A stretch of DNA of 64,000 nt from Mitsuaria sp. WAJ17 (GCF_014174515.1 NZ_JACJUG010000027.1:1-64000), one strand, 5' to 3'. Positions 28,700-38,107 are shown, numbered from the stretch's first letter. The notes: generated by a model not told the origin, from the letters alone. Translations and numbers: made by a program.

Positions 28700-30268
28700 G
28701 TGAAAACGACAAGCGCTGTATGTGCCCTGCTGGGCCTCGTTTTGACTGCCTGCGGCGGTGGTGGTGGTGGTGGTGGTGGGACAGGCCCCGCGCCCAGCAA
28801 CGGGATGCAGCTGAGCTTCGCGCCAGCCTCGCTGGCCACCACCGTCTACCAGGGCGAACCGGAAGTGTTCGAGGTCAAGGCTCAGGCGGGCGGCGTCCTG
28901 CCTGCCGCAGGGACGAGGGTCAATGCCGCCGTGATTGATGCCGCGGGTGTCTTTGAATACTCGGACATCCTGCGGACCGGGGACACGACCTTCACGGGAA
29001 AATTCGTACTTTCCCGGCGCCTGAGCGCCGGCACCCATTCGGGTGCGGTGGAGGTCCGTGTCTGCGAGGATGATCCGCTCACCTGCGCCAAGCCCGTCTC
29101 CGGCTCCCCGTGGCGGCTGCGCTACCAGTTCAACGTTCGTTCGCAAACGGACGCGCGCGAGCTGGCCAAGCTGCCGGATGTATCCAACTATGCCGGCAGC
29201 CCCAGCCACAACGCCCTGACCAGCGCCACCCTGGACCCTTCGAAGATCACGCGCCGTTGGAGTCATGAGCGGCCCGTGTCGGACCGTCTGCCTGCCCTGG
29301 GTGGCGGCCGCATGTTCGTCATCACCGACGGCGGCATGAAGCTGGCAGCCTACAGTGAGCGCGACGGCTCGGCGGTGTGGGGCCGGAACCTTGACGAAGT
29401 GGCGATCAGTGCGCCTACTTTCGCTGACGACCGACTCTACGTGATCACCAGGAAGCTGCAGTCCAATGCCAGGCGGATGACCTTGCGCAGCTTTGACGCT
29501 GAGACCGGCGCCCCGCTCGCTTCGCTCGAATTGGGGCCCGAGAGTGACTTTCCTGCCAACCCCGTGGTGAAGGATGGCAAGGTGTACCTGTGCAAGATCG
29601 ACGAGATGTTCTACCAGTACGCGCTCATCCGTGCCGACGGACGCACCCTGGCACAAGAATGGTCCAGGACGTTTGACGGGCGCAACGTAAACAGCGAGCT
29701 CTGCACGCCGGCCGTCGACAGCCGCTATGCCTATGTGCCTCGCCAGAATGCGCTGCAGGTCATTGACGTGGGCAGCGGGCAGCTGGCGTTCTCGATTCCG
29801 GCTCCTGCAGGCATTCCGTCCATCAGCAGCAAGGAGGCGCCGGTCCTGGGGCCCAATGGGCGTGTCTATGTCAATGCAGGCAAGGGCCTGATCGCCTTCG
29901 ACACTGACAAGCGTTCGGTCGCCTGGCACCTGGAAACCCGTCCGGGCCAGTACCCGGTGGCTCGAGGGGACGCGGTCTACCTGGCCCACGAGCAAGGATT
30001 CGTGGCGCTTTCCGCTGAAAACGGCAAGCTCCTGTGGTATTGGACCAATATGATCGGCATGACCAACGACCTGTCGGACAACTTCCTGATCTTCGGCAAC
30101 CATGCCCTGATCTCGAACTCCGACTATACCCAGGCCGTGGATCTCGGCACACGCCAGGTGGTGTGGTCGGACCAGGGCGGCGGCTCCCTGGCCCTGTCAC
30201 CGAATGGCGCGCTGTATGCCCGGCGCCAAAGCTTCAAAGAGGGCTTCAGGGTCTTCAACCTGAACTGA
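28700..30268 (+). CDS. PQQ-propeller-like lipoprotein with polyglycine tether
   Basis: A 522-residue lipoprotein starting at GTG 28700, seven bases after AAGGG. The signal VKTTSAVCALLGLVLTAC ends in a lipobox (LTAC, Cys at 18). Immediately after comes a run of nine glycines encoded by GGT/GGC repeats. From about 200 the protein is a PQQ-like (BamB-type) beta-propeller with repeated RMFVITDGGMKLAAYSERDGSAVWGR-like blades. It probably sits in the outer membrane facing the periplasm. Ligand and partner are unknown; no quinoprotein dehydrogenase catalytic residues are obvious. Earlier GTG 28664 is in frame but would spoil the signal peptide. Confidence 0.82.
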   Translation: MKTTSAVCALLGLVLTACGGGGGGGGGTGPAPSNGMQLSFAPASLATTVYQGEPEVFEVKAQAGGVLPAAGTRVNAAVIDAAGVFEYSDILRTGDTTFTGKFVLSRRLSAGTHSGAVEVRVCEDDPLTCAKPVSGSPWRLRYQFNVRSQTDARELAKLPDVSNYAGSPSHNALTSATLDPSKITRRWSHERPVSDRLPALGGGRMFVITDGGMKLAAYSERDGSAVWGRNLDEVAISAPTFADDRLYVITRKLQSNARRMTLRSFDAETGAPLASLELGPESDFPANPVVKDGKVYLCKIDEMFYQYALIRADGRTLAQEWSRTFDGRNVNSELCTPAVDSRYAYVPRQNALQVIDVGSGQLAFSIPAPAGIPSISSKEAPVLGPNGRVYVNAGKGLIAFDTDKRSVAWHLETRPGQYPVARGDAVYLAHEQGFVALSAENGKLLWYWTNMIGMTNDLSDNFLIFGNHALISNSDYTQAVDLGTRQVVWSDQGGGSLALSPNGALYARRQSFKEGFRVFNLN

Positions 30269-30286
30269 GTCGAGGGGGCGGGGGCC

Positions 30287-32014
30287 TCAGGCCTGCCGCT
30301 TTGTCGGAGCTGCGGTGGCGCCTTGGCTGGTCCCGCCGGAAGGCGCCACCATGAACCGGTTGCGCCCCGCGTTCTTGGCCTCGTACAGCGCGGTGTCGGC
30401 CCGGCGCACGACGTCCTCGTACAGGGCGTCGCCCTCGTGGATCTCGGCCACGCCGATGCTCACGGTCACGTAGCCCACGCCCTTGAAGGTCTGCTCGCGC
30501 GTCTTCTGGCAGAGCTTGGCGGCCAGGGCCGCCGCGCCTTCCAGGGTCGTGCCGGGAAGCAGGGCGAGGAACTCTTCGCCGCCGAAGCGGCCCACGAAGT
30601 CGCTGGCCCGCAGCGAGCTCTTGATCAGCGCGGCGAACTCCATCAGCACCGCGTCGCCGGTGGCATGGCCGTGGGCATCGTTGATCAGCTTGAAGTGGTC
30701 GATGTCCATCAGCAGCACGCCATAGGGCTGGCGGTGCCGCACGTAGCGCGTGAACTCCTCGGTGAGCCGGGCGTTGAGGTGGCCGCGGTTGTGCAGGCCC
30801 GTCAGCGCATCGGTCAGGGCCACCCGCTCTAGCTCGGCATTGGCCTGGCGCAGCTCGGTGGTGCGTTGCTCGACCCGCGCCTCCAGCTCCTGCGCATTGC
30901 GCTCCAGCTCCTCGCGCTGGTGGGCCAGGCGCTTGTCGCGCCAGTGCAGGGCCTCCAGGAGGTCGTCCATCTCGCGGGTGGTGCTCAGGTCTTCGCGGTT
31001 CGGGGCGGGTACCGCCTGGCGGCCCCGCAGCAGGGTGGCCAGCTGCTCGACCGGGCGGCTCAGGCCCACGGCCACCAGATAGGCCATCAGCATGATGGCC
31101 AGGGCGCCGCCCCCCCACAGCAGCCACAAGCCCTGCGCCAGCTGCTGCGACGTGGCCAGGAGCTGGGACGTGGGCTGGCGCACCAGCACGGTCCAGCCCA
31201 CGTCCTGGCCGTGCTCGGCCGCGGGCACGGGGGCTGCCACGAGGAAGTAGTGCTCGTCGCGGATGTAGTCGTCCGCCACCGGCTCACGCTCCAGCCGCTG
31301 CAGTAGCTCATGCGCGGAGGCGTCGAACTCCGCCTCCGGGTAGATCAACTGCCCGTCCCTGCGGGCGATCATCACCTCCATGCCCTGCGGCAGTACGCCG
31401 GACGCCTCCATGTCCTGCAGCAGGTGGGAGAACCAGCGCCAGTGCACATGCGAGCCGACCACGCCCAGATGGCGGCCCCGCGCATCGCGCAGGGGCACGG
31501 CGAAGTCCAGCATGCGTGGCGGCTCACTGGAGTCCAGGTGGCTCAGGTGGTGAGCCAGCAGCAGGGCGTCATGCAGGTCGCCGATGAAGGGGCTGACGCG
31601 GGCGCCCTGGAACCAGGGGCGCTGGGAGACGTCCACGCCCTCTAGCACGCCGTCGCTGGAGACCAGCACCCGCCCCTGCGGGTCGGCGAAGCCGATCCAG
31701 GCGTAGTCGCGGAAGCTGCCCTTGAGCTGGCTGAGCAGGGCGCGCAGCGGTCGGGCATCGCTGGGCGCGGCCAGGGTGACGGGGAGGGTGGCGATGAAGT
31801 CCAGCTCCCGCTGGCGCTGGCGCAACTGCTCCGAGAGCTGGGCGGCCACCGTGCGCGCACTGTTCTGCAGGCTCCCGGTGCGCTCCTTCATCACATGGCG
31901 CGCGAAGACGATGCCGATGTAGGACTGCATGCTCAGCGCGACGATCACGGCCAGCAGGCCGAAGGTCAGCGCCATGCGCAACCGCAGGCTGCGCCAGGCG
32001 AAGAAGAGCCACAT
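30287..32014 (-). CDS. Membrane diguanylate cyclase with periplasmic Cache-like sensor
   Basis: A 575-residue protein: helix 1 at about 13-35, a periplasmic double-Cache-like domain (about 40-290), helix 2 at about 293-317, a coiled linker (360-400) and a GGDEF domain from 398. The active-site motif is GGEEF (478-482) and the product-inhibition I-site RxxD is intact (R469-D472), so it should make cyclic di-GMP and be feedback-controlled. Start ATG 32014. It is divergent from frmA with 72 bases between starts. Signal unknown. Confidence 0.92.
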   Translation of the reverse strand: MWLFFAWRSLRLRMALTFGLLAVIVALSMQSYIGIVFARHVMKERTGSLQNSARTVAAQLSEQLRQRQRELDFIATLPVTLAAPSDARPLRALLSQLKGSFRDYAWIGFADPQGRVLVSSDGVLEGVDVSQRPWFQGARVSPFIGDLHDALLLAHHLSHLDSSEPPRMLDFAVPLRDARGRHLGVVGSHVHWRWFSHLLQDMEASGVLPQGMEVMIARRDGQLIYPEAEFDASAHELLQRLEREPVADDYIRDEHYFLVAAPVPAAEHGQDVGWTVLVRQPTSQLLATSQQLAQGLWLLWGGGALAIMLMAYLVAVGLSRPVEQLATLLRGRQAVPAPNREDLSTTREMDDLLEALHWRDKRLAHQREELERNAQELEARVEQRTTELRQANAELERVALTDALTGLHNRGHLNARLTEEFTRYVRHRQPYGVLLMDIDHFKLINDAHGHATGDAVLMEFAALIKSSLRASDFVGRFGGEEFLALLPGTTLEGAAALAAKLCQKTREQTFKGVGYVTVSIGVAEIHEGDALYEDVVRRADTALYEAKNAGRNRFMVAPSGGTSQGATAAPTKRQA

Positions 32015-32086
32015 CCCCTCAGAACCCTTGCTTGGTCTGCATCCCCTACAGTCGGACCTTCCCTGGAATCCTCAGCAGGAGTGCCC

Positions 32087-33193
32087 ATGAAGACACGCGC
32101 CGCCGTAGCCTGGAAAGCCGGCCAACCCCTCAGCATCGAAACCCTGGATCTTGCCGGACCCAGGGCTGGTGAGATCTTGATTGAGGTCAAGGCTACAGGG
32201 ATCTGCCACACGGACTACTACACGCTGTCCGGCGCCGACCCGGAAGGCATCTTCCCCGCCGTGCTGGGCCACGAGGGCGCCGGCGTGGTGGTGGACGTCG
32301 GCCCGGGTGTCACCACGGTGCGCAAGGACGACCACGTCATCCCGCTCTACACGCCCGAATGCCGGCAGTGCAAGTTCTGCCTCTCGCGCAAGACCAACCT
32401 TTGCCAGCTGATCCGCGGCACCCAGGGCAAGGGCCTGATGCCGGACGCCAGCTCGCGCTTCTCGCTGGACGGCAAACCGGTCTTCCACTACATGGGCACC
32501 AGCACCTTCAGCAACTACATCGTGGTGCCCGAGATCGCCGTGGCCAAGGTGAGGCCGGACGCGCCCTTCGACAAGATCTGCTACATCGGCTGCGGTGTCA
32601 CCACCGGCGTGGGCGCGGTGATCTTCACGGCCAAGATGGAGGCGGGCGCCAATGTGGCGGTGTTCGGCCTGGGTGGCATCGGGCTGAACGTGATCCAGGC
32701 GGCGAAGATGGTCGGCGCGGACAAGATCATCGGCATCGACATCAACCCCGCCCGCGAGGCCATGGCCCGCCAGTTCGGCATGACCCACTTCATCAACCCC
32801 AGTCAGGTCGAGAACGTGGTCGATGCCGTCGTGCAGCTGACCGACGGTGGCGTCGATTACAGCTTCGAGTGCGTGGGCAACACCCAGCTGATGCGCCAGG
32901 CCCTGGAGTGCACACACAAGGGCTGGGGGCGCAGCATCATCATCGGCGTGGCCGAGGCGGGGGCCGAGATCAGCACGCGGCCCTTCCAACTGGTCACCGG
33001 GCGCAAATGGGAAGGCTCGGCCTTCGGCGGCGCACGGGGCCGCACCGACGTGCCCAAGATCGTCGATTGGTACATGGAAGGCAAGCTGCGCATCGACGAG
33101 CTCATCACCCACCGCCTCAAGCTGGAGGACATCAACGAGGGCTTCGAGCTGATGAAGCGCGGCGAGTCCATCCGATCCGTAGTGCTGTACTGA
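32087..33193 (+). CDS. frmA: S-(hydroxymethyl)glutathione dehydrogenase (class III alcohol dehydrogenase)
   Basis: A 368-residue zinc enzyme that oxidises the formaldehyde-glutathione adduct to S-formylglutathione with NAD. Catalytic zinc ligands C40 (GICHTD) and H62 (GHEG) are seen, as is the structural zinc set C92, C95, C98, C106. The NAD fold carries GLGGIGLNVIQAA. The ATG at 32087 follows AGGAG. The fghA gene follows after seven bases, giving the classic two-step formaldehyde detoxification operon. No FrmR repressor gene is adjacent. Confidence 0.96.
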   Translation: MKTRAAVAWKAGQPLSIETLDLAGPRAGEILIEVKATGICHTDYYTLSGADPEGIFPAVLGHEGAGVVVDVGPGVTTVRKDDHVIPLYTPECRQCKFCLSRKTNLCQLIRGTQGKGLMPDASSRFSLDGKPVFHYMGTSTFSNYIVVPEIAVAKVRPDAPFDKICYIGCGVTTGVGAVIFTAKMEAGANVAVFGLGGIGLNVIQAAKMVGADKIIGIDINPAREAMARQFGMTHFINPSQVENVVDAVVQLTDGGVDYSFECVGNTQLMRQALECTHKGWGRSIIIGVAEAGAEISTRPFQLVTGRKWEGSAFGGARGRTDVPKIVDWYMEGKLRIDELITHRLKLEDINEGFELMKRGESIRSVVLY

Positions 33194-33200
33194 GGTCGGC

Positions 33201-34052
33201 ATGAACGAGGCCCCCCGGCTCCTCTCCGAGCACGCCTGCTTCGGCGGTGTGCAGCGCTTCTACGAGCATGCGTCCGAGGCCACTGGCACGCCCATGCGCG
33301 TGGGCGTCTACCTGCCGCCCCAGGCCGGGCAGGGGCCTTGCCCGGCCCTGGTCTACCTGGCCGGCCTGACCTGCACCGAGGAAACCTTCGCGATCAAGGC
33401 CGGCGCTCAGCGTGAGGCCGCGCGGCTGGGCCTGATCCTCGTCTCCCCCGACACCAGCCCGCGCGGCACCGCCATCGCCGGGGCCGACGCCGACTGGGAC
33501 TTCGGCCACGGCGCCGGCTTCTACCTCGACGCCACGCAGTCGCCCTGGTCGCCCCATTTCCGCATGGAGCGCTACATCACCGGGGAGCTGCACGAACTGC
33601 TGTGCACGCAGCTGCCGCTGCGCCCCGATGCCATCGGCCTCATGGGTCATTCCATGGGCGGGCATGGCGCGCTGACGCTGGCGCTTCGGCATCCGGGCCT
33701 GTACCGCTCGGTCTCGGCCTTGGCCCCCATCGTGGCGCCCAGCCAGGTGCCCTGGGGCCGCAAGGCCTTCACCGGCTATCTGGGCCCGGACGAAGCGGCC
33801 TGGGCGGCCCACGATGCATGCGCCCTGATCGCCGCCGGTCACCGCTTGCCGCCGCTGCTGGTCGATCAGGGCTTGTCCGACAAGTTCATGGCGGAGCAGC
33901 TGCAGCCCGAGCGCCTGGAGGCTGCCTGCCGTGCGGCTGGGCAAGACCTGACCCTGCGCCGACACGCGGGCTATGACCACGGCTACTACTTCGTGGCCAG
34001 CTTCATGGCTGATCATCTGCAGCACCATGCCGCACAGCTCCTGAGGGGCTGA
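33201..34052 (+). CDS. fghA: S-formylglutathione hydrolase
   Basis: A 283-residue alpha/beta hydrolase that splits S-formylglutathione into formate and glutathione. The nucleophile elbow is GHSMGG (S151), the family block LAGLTCTEETFAIKAGAQREAARLGLILVSPDTSPRG is present, and the acid/His pair is seen in DQGLSDKF and YDHGYYF. The gene follows frmA by seven bases. Near its 3' end the sequence for G-Q-D-L-T-L carries the 14-base repeat in antisense orientation. Confidence 0.95.
   Translation: MNEAPRLLSEHACFGGVQRFYEHASEATGTPMRVGVYLPPQAGQGPCPALVYLAGLTCTEETFAIKAGAQREAARLGLILVSPDTSPRGTAIAGADADWDFGHGAGFYLDATQSPWSPHFRMERYITGELHELLCTQLPLRPDAIGLMGHSMGGHGALTLALRHPGLYRSVSALAPIVAPSQVPWGRKAFTGYLGPDEAAWAAHDACALIAAGHRLPPLLVDQGLSDKFMAEQLQPERLEAACRAAGQDLTLRRHAGYDHGYYFVASFMADHLQHHAAQLLRG
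33941..33954 (-). repeat. 14-base repeat, copy 4
   Basis: Exact word on the minus strand, inside fghA; the only coding copy lying antisense to its gene (read as Q-D-L-T). Confidence 0.85.
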
Positions 34053-34070
34053 GGGCGGGGCGCCGGCAAA

Positions 34071-35753
34071 TCAGGGCTTCAGCCCCGGCACGGGCAAGAC
34101 CTGACCCTGCGACTGGCGCGGCGGCGGCAGGTTCAGCATGCGGGCCAGCGTGGGAGCGATGTCGGCCACCACCACGGGCTGGCGCACCTCGCCATGGCCC
34201 CACCATGCCGGGCCCCAGGCCAGGATGGGCACGTGGGTGTCGTAGCGGTAGGGCGAGCCGTGGGTGGTGCCGGTAGTCTTGCTGCTGATCATCCAGCCCG
34301 GCTTGACGATGATCTGCAGCGGCGCGGCGGCGTCCGGGTGCCAGGACAGGCGCATGCGGCTCAGGATCTCGGGCGCAGGGCCGGTGCTGCTCAGCTGCGC
34401 GCGGGTGAGGGCGGCGGCGATGCCGGGCACCTGCTCGGCGGCGCGGGCCGCGAGGGCGTAGACCGCCTCTCGATCCAGCCCCCGGGACTGGATGCGCGTC
34501 TCGTCGAACAGCATGCCCGTTCCGGACCAGTGCGTGACCCAGGGACCTTCGCCGAGCTCGCGGGCCAGGCCCTCATCGACGGTGTTCATGAGCGTCTTCA
34601 GCGACACGCGGCCGGCATCACGCCCTTGAGAGCGGGCCCACTCCGGCGTGTCCAGGAAGCCGTGGTCGGCCGTCAGGACCACCATGTAGCGGTCCCGGCC
34701 GACGCGCTCGTCCAGCGTCCGGAAGAAGGCCTGCAGGTAGCGGTCCAGGTGCAGGAAATGGTCGTGCGAGAGGCGAGACTCCGGTCCGAAGGCATGGTTG
34801 ACGTAGTCGTGACTGGACAGGCTGATGCTCAGCAGGTCCGTGACCTCGTCCGCGCCCATCTGCTCCCCCTCGATGGCGGCGCGGGCGAAGTCCAGGGTCA
34901 GCTCGTCGGCGAAGGGCGAGGGCAGCAGATTGGCCCAGAAGGCCGGCCCCGGCGCGCTCATGCCGGCGCCCACCACGGCGGGCAGGCGGTTGCCGTTGCC
35001 GCCGCTGGACTGCCAGGGCTGGCCGTCCGGCACCGAGCGGTTGTAGGCGTGCGGGTCCTTCAGCAGCGGCTCCCAGCTGCGGCCGAAGTAGCGGTCGGCG
35101 GGATGGGCCTCGTTGAAGGCGCGTGCCCAGGCGGGCAGCTCGGGCAGGTAGTAGTCGCTGCTCGTGAAGCCCCCGCTGCTCTGCATGTAGAGGTAGGCCG
35201 TGCCCTTGTGGCCGCTGGGCAGGATGGCGCCACGGTCCTTGCCCGAGATGCCAATCATGCGGGCCTCGGGGTGCAGGGTGCGCAGCACGTCGCCCACGGT
35301 CTCGACGCGGTAGTTGCGCGGGCTGGTCCCTGCCAGGGCTGGCGTGGGATGGCCGAGGTAGTGGTGGGCGGGGTCGTCGGTGTTGTAGCGCTCCTCGCGC
35401 GTCTGCGGGTCCACCCACTCGTTGCCGATGATGCTGCTGCGTTGCGGATAGGCCCCGCTGAGCATCACCGAGTGGCCGGCCGCCGTCACCGTGTAGCCGT
35501 GACCATGGTGGGCCTCGGAGAACCACAGGCCGCGGTCCAGGAAGCGCCGGAAGCCGTCCTCCGCCAGCTGGTCGCGGTAGGCCAGCACCTGGCGCATGGG
35601 CAGGCCGTCCACGGCCATGAAGACCACCAGGCGCGGCGGGGCGGCGGGCACGGGCCTGGGCAGCGTGGAACAGGCCTGGAGCACGAGGAGGGCGCAGGCC
35701 GCCGAGAGGCGGGCGAGTGTGCGAACGGAGGGGCGGGGGCAGCGGAGGGACAT
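34071..35753 (-). CDS. Lipoprotein phosphodiesterase/alkaline phosphatase superfamily (PafA-like)
   Basis: A 560-residue envelope lipoprotein (signal ending LVLQAC). Alkaline-phosphatase-superfamily features are FMAVDGLPMRQ (metal Asp), the nucleophile region HGYTVTAAGHSVMLSGAYPQRSSIIGNEW, TADHGFLDTPEW (Asp-His metal site) and THGSPYRYDTHVPILAWG (His ligand). This pattern matches PafA-type phosphatases, which release phosphate from monoesters in the periplasm; a phosphodiesterase activity is also possible. I start at ATG 35753 to give a proper lipoprotein signal. Convergent with fghA; a 14-base repeat sits 12 codons before the stop. Confidence 0.88.
   Translation of the reverse strand: MSLRCPRPSVRTLARLSAACALLVLQACSTLPRPVPAAPPRLVVFMAVDGLPMRQVLAYRDQLAEDGFRRFLDRGLWFSEAHHGHGYTVTAAGHSVMLSGAYPQRSSIIGNEWVDPQTREERYNTDDPAHHYLGHPTPALAGTSPRNYRVETVGDVLRTLHPEARMIGISGKDRGAILPSGHKGTAYLYMQSSGGFTSSDYYLPELPAWARAFNEAHPADRYFGRSWEPLLKDPHAYNRSVPDGQPWQSSGGNGNRLPAVVGAGMSAPGPAFWANLLPSPFADELTLDFARAAIEGEQMGADEVTDLLSISLSSHDYVNHAFGPESRLSHDHFLHLDRYLQAFFRTLDERVGRDRYMVVLTADHGFLDTPEWARSQGRDAGRVSLKTLMNTVDEGLARELGEGPWVTHWSGTGMLFDETRIQSRGLDREAVYALAARAAEQVPGIAAALTRAQLSSTGPAPEILSRMRLSWHPDAAAPLQIIVKPGWMISSKTTGTTHGSPYRYDTHVPILAWGPAWWGHGEVRQPVVVADIAPTLARMLNLPPPRQSQGQVLPVPGLKP
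34094..34107 (-). repeat. 14-base repeat, copy 5
   Basis: Exact word near the 3' end of the phosphodiesterase gene, sense frame G-Q-V-L-P, only 140 bases from copy 4. Confidence 0.85.
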
Positions 35754-35835
35754 GAGCCGGGCGAAAAATCGGGCGCGCAAGGGACGGGAAGTATCTCCCA
35801 AGGCCAGCCCGGGGGGGGCGCCGCGCAGCCGGCAT

Positions 35836-36210
35836 TCAGGAGGCCGGCCGCTCGTCCTTGGCGGCCTGCAGGGCCAGCGGCAGGTAGGCGGCCAGTTGCT
35901 TGTCCAGCAGATCCTCGGGACCGCGGAGCTTCAGGTGCCGTCGCCCCTTGCCCTGGCCTTCGAGATGGCCGAAGGCATCGGCGATGCGAGCGCCACTGCC
36001 GAACTCGACGCTCACATGCGCCTTGTAGACGAACACACCACCGAACGTGACCCCTTCGGCGCTGAACAGGATGCCGCCGTACTTCAGCGCCTCCTCCACG
36101 CCGGGAAAGCGCTGCGCGACCAGAGCACGGACGGCCTGGACGAGCTGGTGCCTGGCCTCGCTGACAAGGCGGATGTCCTCCAGAAAGGTCTGTAGGGAGG
36201 CAGCGGGCAT
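35836..36210 (-). CDS. DUF1801-like small protein
   Basis: A 124-residue cytoplasmic protein resembling DUF1801/YdhG: FLEDIRLVSEARHQLVQAVRALVAQRFPGVEEALKYGGILFSAEGVTFGGVFVYKAHVSVEFGSGARI, where the aromatic-rich Y-G-G-I-L-F block aligns with the family core. Function is unknown; some relatives are iron-chaperone- or DNA-related but this is not established. Start ATG 36210 (MPAASLQTFLED) chosen over an upstream in-frame ATG with proline-rich, unlikely sequence. Confidence 0.75.
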   Translation of the reverse strand: MPAASLQTFLEDIRLVSEARHQLVQAVRALVAQRFPGVEEALKYGGILFSAEGVTFGGVFVYKAHVSVEFGSGARIADAFGHLEGQGKGRRHLKLRGPEDLLDKQLAAYLPLALQAAKDERPAS

Positions 36211-36318
36211 GGAGTGGGTCGGGGGAAAGTTCTGAGCGGGACCGCCCAGCATGGCATAGGGCTGCTGCCAGCGCTGTGTCAGCTGGGCGGTCCTCGCAAA
36301 GGGCGGCTCAGGGCTGCC

Positions 36319-37317
36319 TCAGTAGTCCGGGAAGCACTGCTTGCGGGGGTTCTGCCAGCTGCACACCCAGCTCCACTTCACCTGGGCTTGCTCGACCATG
36401 CCAACGCCGAAGGAGAAGGCGGGCGAGCTGAGGCTCAGGTCCAGCACCGTGCCGGTCTCGGTGGTGGTCATGGGCTCGCCGCCGAACCTGGGCCGGACCT
36501 GCACACCCTGACCCAGCTTCAGGGTCAGCTGGCTGTTGCCGACCAGGTAGGGCAGGTTGTTCTGGATGTACTGGCCCAGGGCGAAGCTGCTGCCATTGGG
36601 CAGGGTGATGACCTTGTCAACCGGCACCAGCTTGTTCAGGCCGCTGAGGAAGTTGGCGTTGCGGTCGAACAGCAGGTCGTTCTTGAGGCCGCCCAGCGAA
36701 CCCTGGATGCCGGCCACGACGCCCGAGTCCATGCGCGAGGCGATCTGGCCGATGATGAAGTCGCCGATGAAGGGGAGCATCCAGCTGAGGTTGGAGTCGC
36801 AGTCCGTGCTGGACGAGACATCAGCCGTGGCACCGGTCTTGTCGTCCAGCAGGCGGCCGTCCACGCTGCCGTACTGGGCCGTGATGCTGAAGTTGCGCAG
36901 GCTCAGGGTGTTGACGCAGTCGTAGCTGATGATGCCCAGCTTGCGGCCGGTGAAGCGCGTCGAGGCCGTGTAGCTCCAGCCGCTCAGCTGGATCAGGGTG
37001 ATGCCCGAGCTCTGCGGCGTGATGGTGACGGTGGGGGCGCCCGAGAGCGTGCCCCTGAGGAAGCTGCCGCCGCTGCTGGCGGCCTTGTTGGCCACAGCAG
37101 TGTTCAGGCCGCTCTCGACCTGCATGGGCACGCGCCTCATGGCCGTGGCCATTTCGACCAGGGGGCCGCTGCCGTAGCTGTTCTCGGCGTAGCTGACGCT
37201 GGCGCCGTTGTAGCGGGCCGTGGCAATGTACTGGCTGCTCTGGATGGCGGGGACGATGTCGGCTTGCGCAAGCGCCATGCTCAGGCTGAGTCCGACGAAG
37301 AGTAGAGATTGCTTCAT
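36319..37317 (-). CDS. Exported beta-rich protein of unknown function
   Basis: A 332-residue secreted protein. MKQSLLFVGLSLSMALAQA is a clean Sec signal peptide. The mature protein is Ser/Thr/Gly-rich with alternating hydrophobic strands (SGITLIQLSGWSYTASTRFTGRKLGIISYD), and ends with a Cys-containing tail (WVCSWQNPRKQCFPDY). I recognise no family; the composition suggests an outer-membrane-exposed or secreted structural protein. It stands alone with 325 bases to the next gene. Confidence 0.7.
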   Translation of the reverse strand: MKQSLLFVGLSLSMALAQADIVPAIQSSQYIATARYNGASVSYAENSYGSGPLVEMATAMRRVPMQVESGLNTAVANKAASSGGSFLRGTLSGAPTVTITPQSSGITLIQLSGWSYTASTRFTGRKLGIISYDCVNTLSLRNFSITAQYGSVDGRLLDDKTGATADVSSSTDCDSNLSWMLPFIGDFIIGQIASRMDSGVVAGIQGSLGGLKNDLLFDRNANFLSGLNKLVPVDKVITLPNGSSFALGQYIQNNLPYLVGNSQLTLKLGQGVQVRPRFGGEPMTTTETGTVLDLSLSSPAFSFGVGMVEQAQVKWSWVCSWQNPRKQCFPDY

Positions 37318-37642
37318 GGTGTACGGGGTTCGTGGGTTGTGGGGACTGCAGGGCTGGACGCAGGCCAGGGGCCCCGTGTGCGATGGCGTCGGGCGAACAT
37401 GGTCGTCGTCTGGCTGGAGGGGAGTGTAGGAGTGTAGGAGTGAAGTTATTGCGGCAGTGTGTGACCCTGTGTCGAACAGGTGTGCCGCTGTCCTTATGGG
37501 CAGGGAGTCGAGGGCCAGGCCTTGCCTGCCGGTCGCAAACCCCGATGGCATCGGGGCGACATGCGCACGGCCGTACTTCCGTCGGCGCATCGCATGCGCT
37601 AGCCTGGCGACGCAGGCATGTGCCTGCTCACTGTGACGTCAC
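37318..37642. other. 325-base divergent intergenic region
   Basis: Between two genes for exported proteins reading outwards. Near 37427-37441 the 9-mer TGTAGGAGT repeats in tandem. Otherwise I see nothing distinct; promoters for both genes are expected. Confidence 0.3.
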
Positions 37643-38107
37643 ATGGGTATATCGATCCGATCGAGCACTTCCCTTCAACGGCTGGCAGCACTCCCCCTCG
37701 CTGCGGCCCTGGCAAGCCTCTCGGCCTGCTACGTCGTGCCCCTGGAGGCACGGCATGCGCACCCTGCGCCGGCGCCCGCCCAGGTCAGCGTTGCGCCACC
37801 GGCCCCCGTGACCTTCCCGGTCCGGCTCTACCCCACCAATGACCTGGCCGCGCGCTACGGCATGGTCAGCGCCACGGTGACGAACGACCTGCATGGCAAG
37901 GGCGTCTTCAGCACCCACATCAACGGCGAGGCCTTCTCCGGCGAGGCGACGCGCAAGACGGATTTGCACCGAAACGGTGTTGCCAACGGCGCGGGGAATC
38001 GCGGCGCCTACATTTCCTGCACCTACAGCATGAACAGCAGCACGCAGGGGACGGGGCAATGCCGCCTCTCCGACGGCGCCGAGTTCTCCATGCACATGGG
38101 CAACTGA
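37643..38107 (+). CDS. Small lipoprotein of unknown function
   Basis: A 154-residue lipoprotein. The signal ends ALASLSAC (lipobox). A Pro/Ala-rich linker (HAHPAPAPAQVSVAPPAPV) leads to a beta-rich domain, VRLYPTNDLAARYGMVSATVTNDLHGKGVFSTHINGEAFSGEATR, with GAYISCTYSMNSSTQGTGQCRLSDGAEFSMHMGN at the end, two Cys that could form a disulfide. Comparable outer-membrane lipoproteins exist but I cannot name the family. Start ATG 37643. Confidence 0.75.
   Translation: MGISIRSSTSLQRLAALPLAAALASLSACYVVPLEARHAHPAPAPAQVSVAPPAPVTFPVRLYPTNDLAARYGMVSATVTNDLHGKGVFSTHINGEAFSGEATRKTDLHRNGVANGAGNRGAYISCTYSMNSSTQGTGQCRLSDGAEFSMHMGN

Noticed and set aside
26611..28842. A 743-codon minus-strand frame opposite the AcoR-type regulator
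   Set aside because: Antisense shadow; the plus strand carries the GAFTGA and Walker motifs.
36214..37305. A 363-codon plus-strand frame opposite the exported protein
   Set aside because: The minus strand has a clean signal peptide and beta-rich protein; the plus frame is low-complexity.
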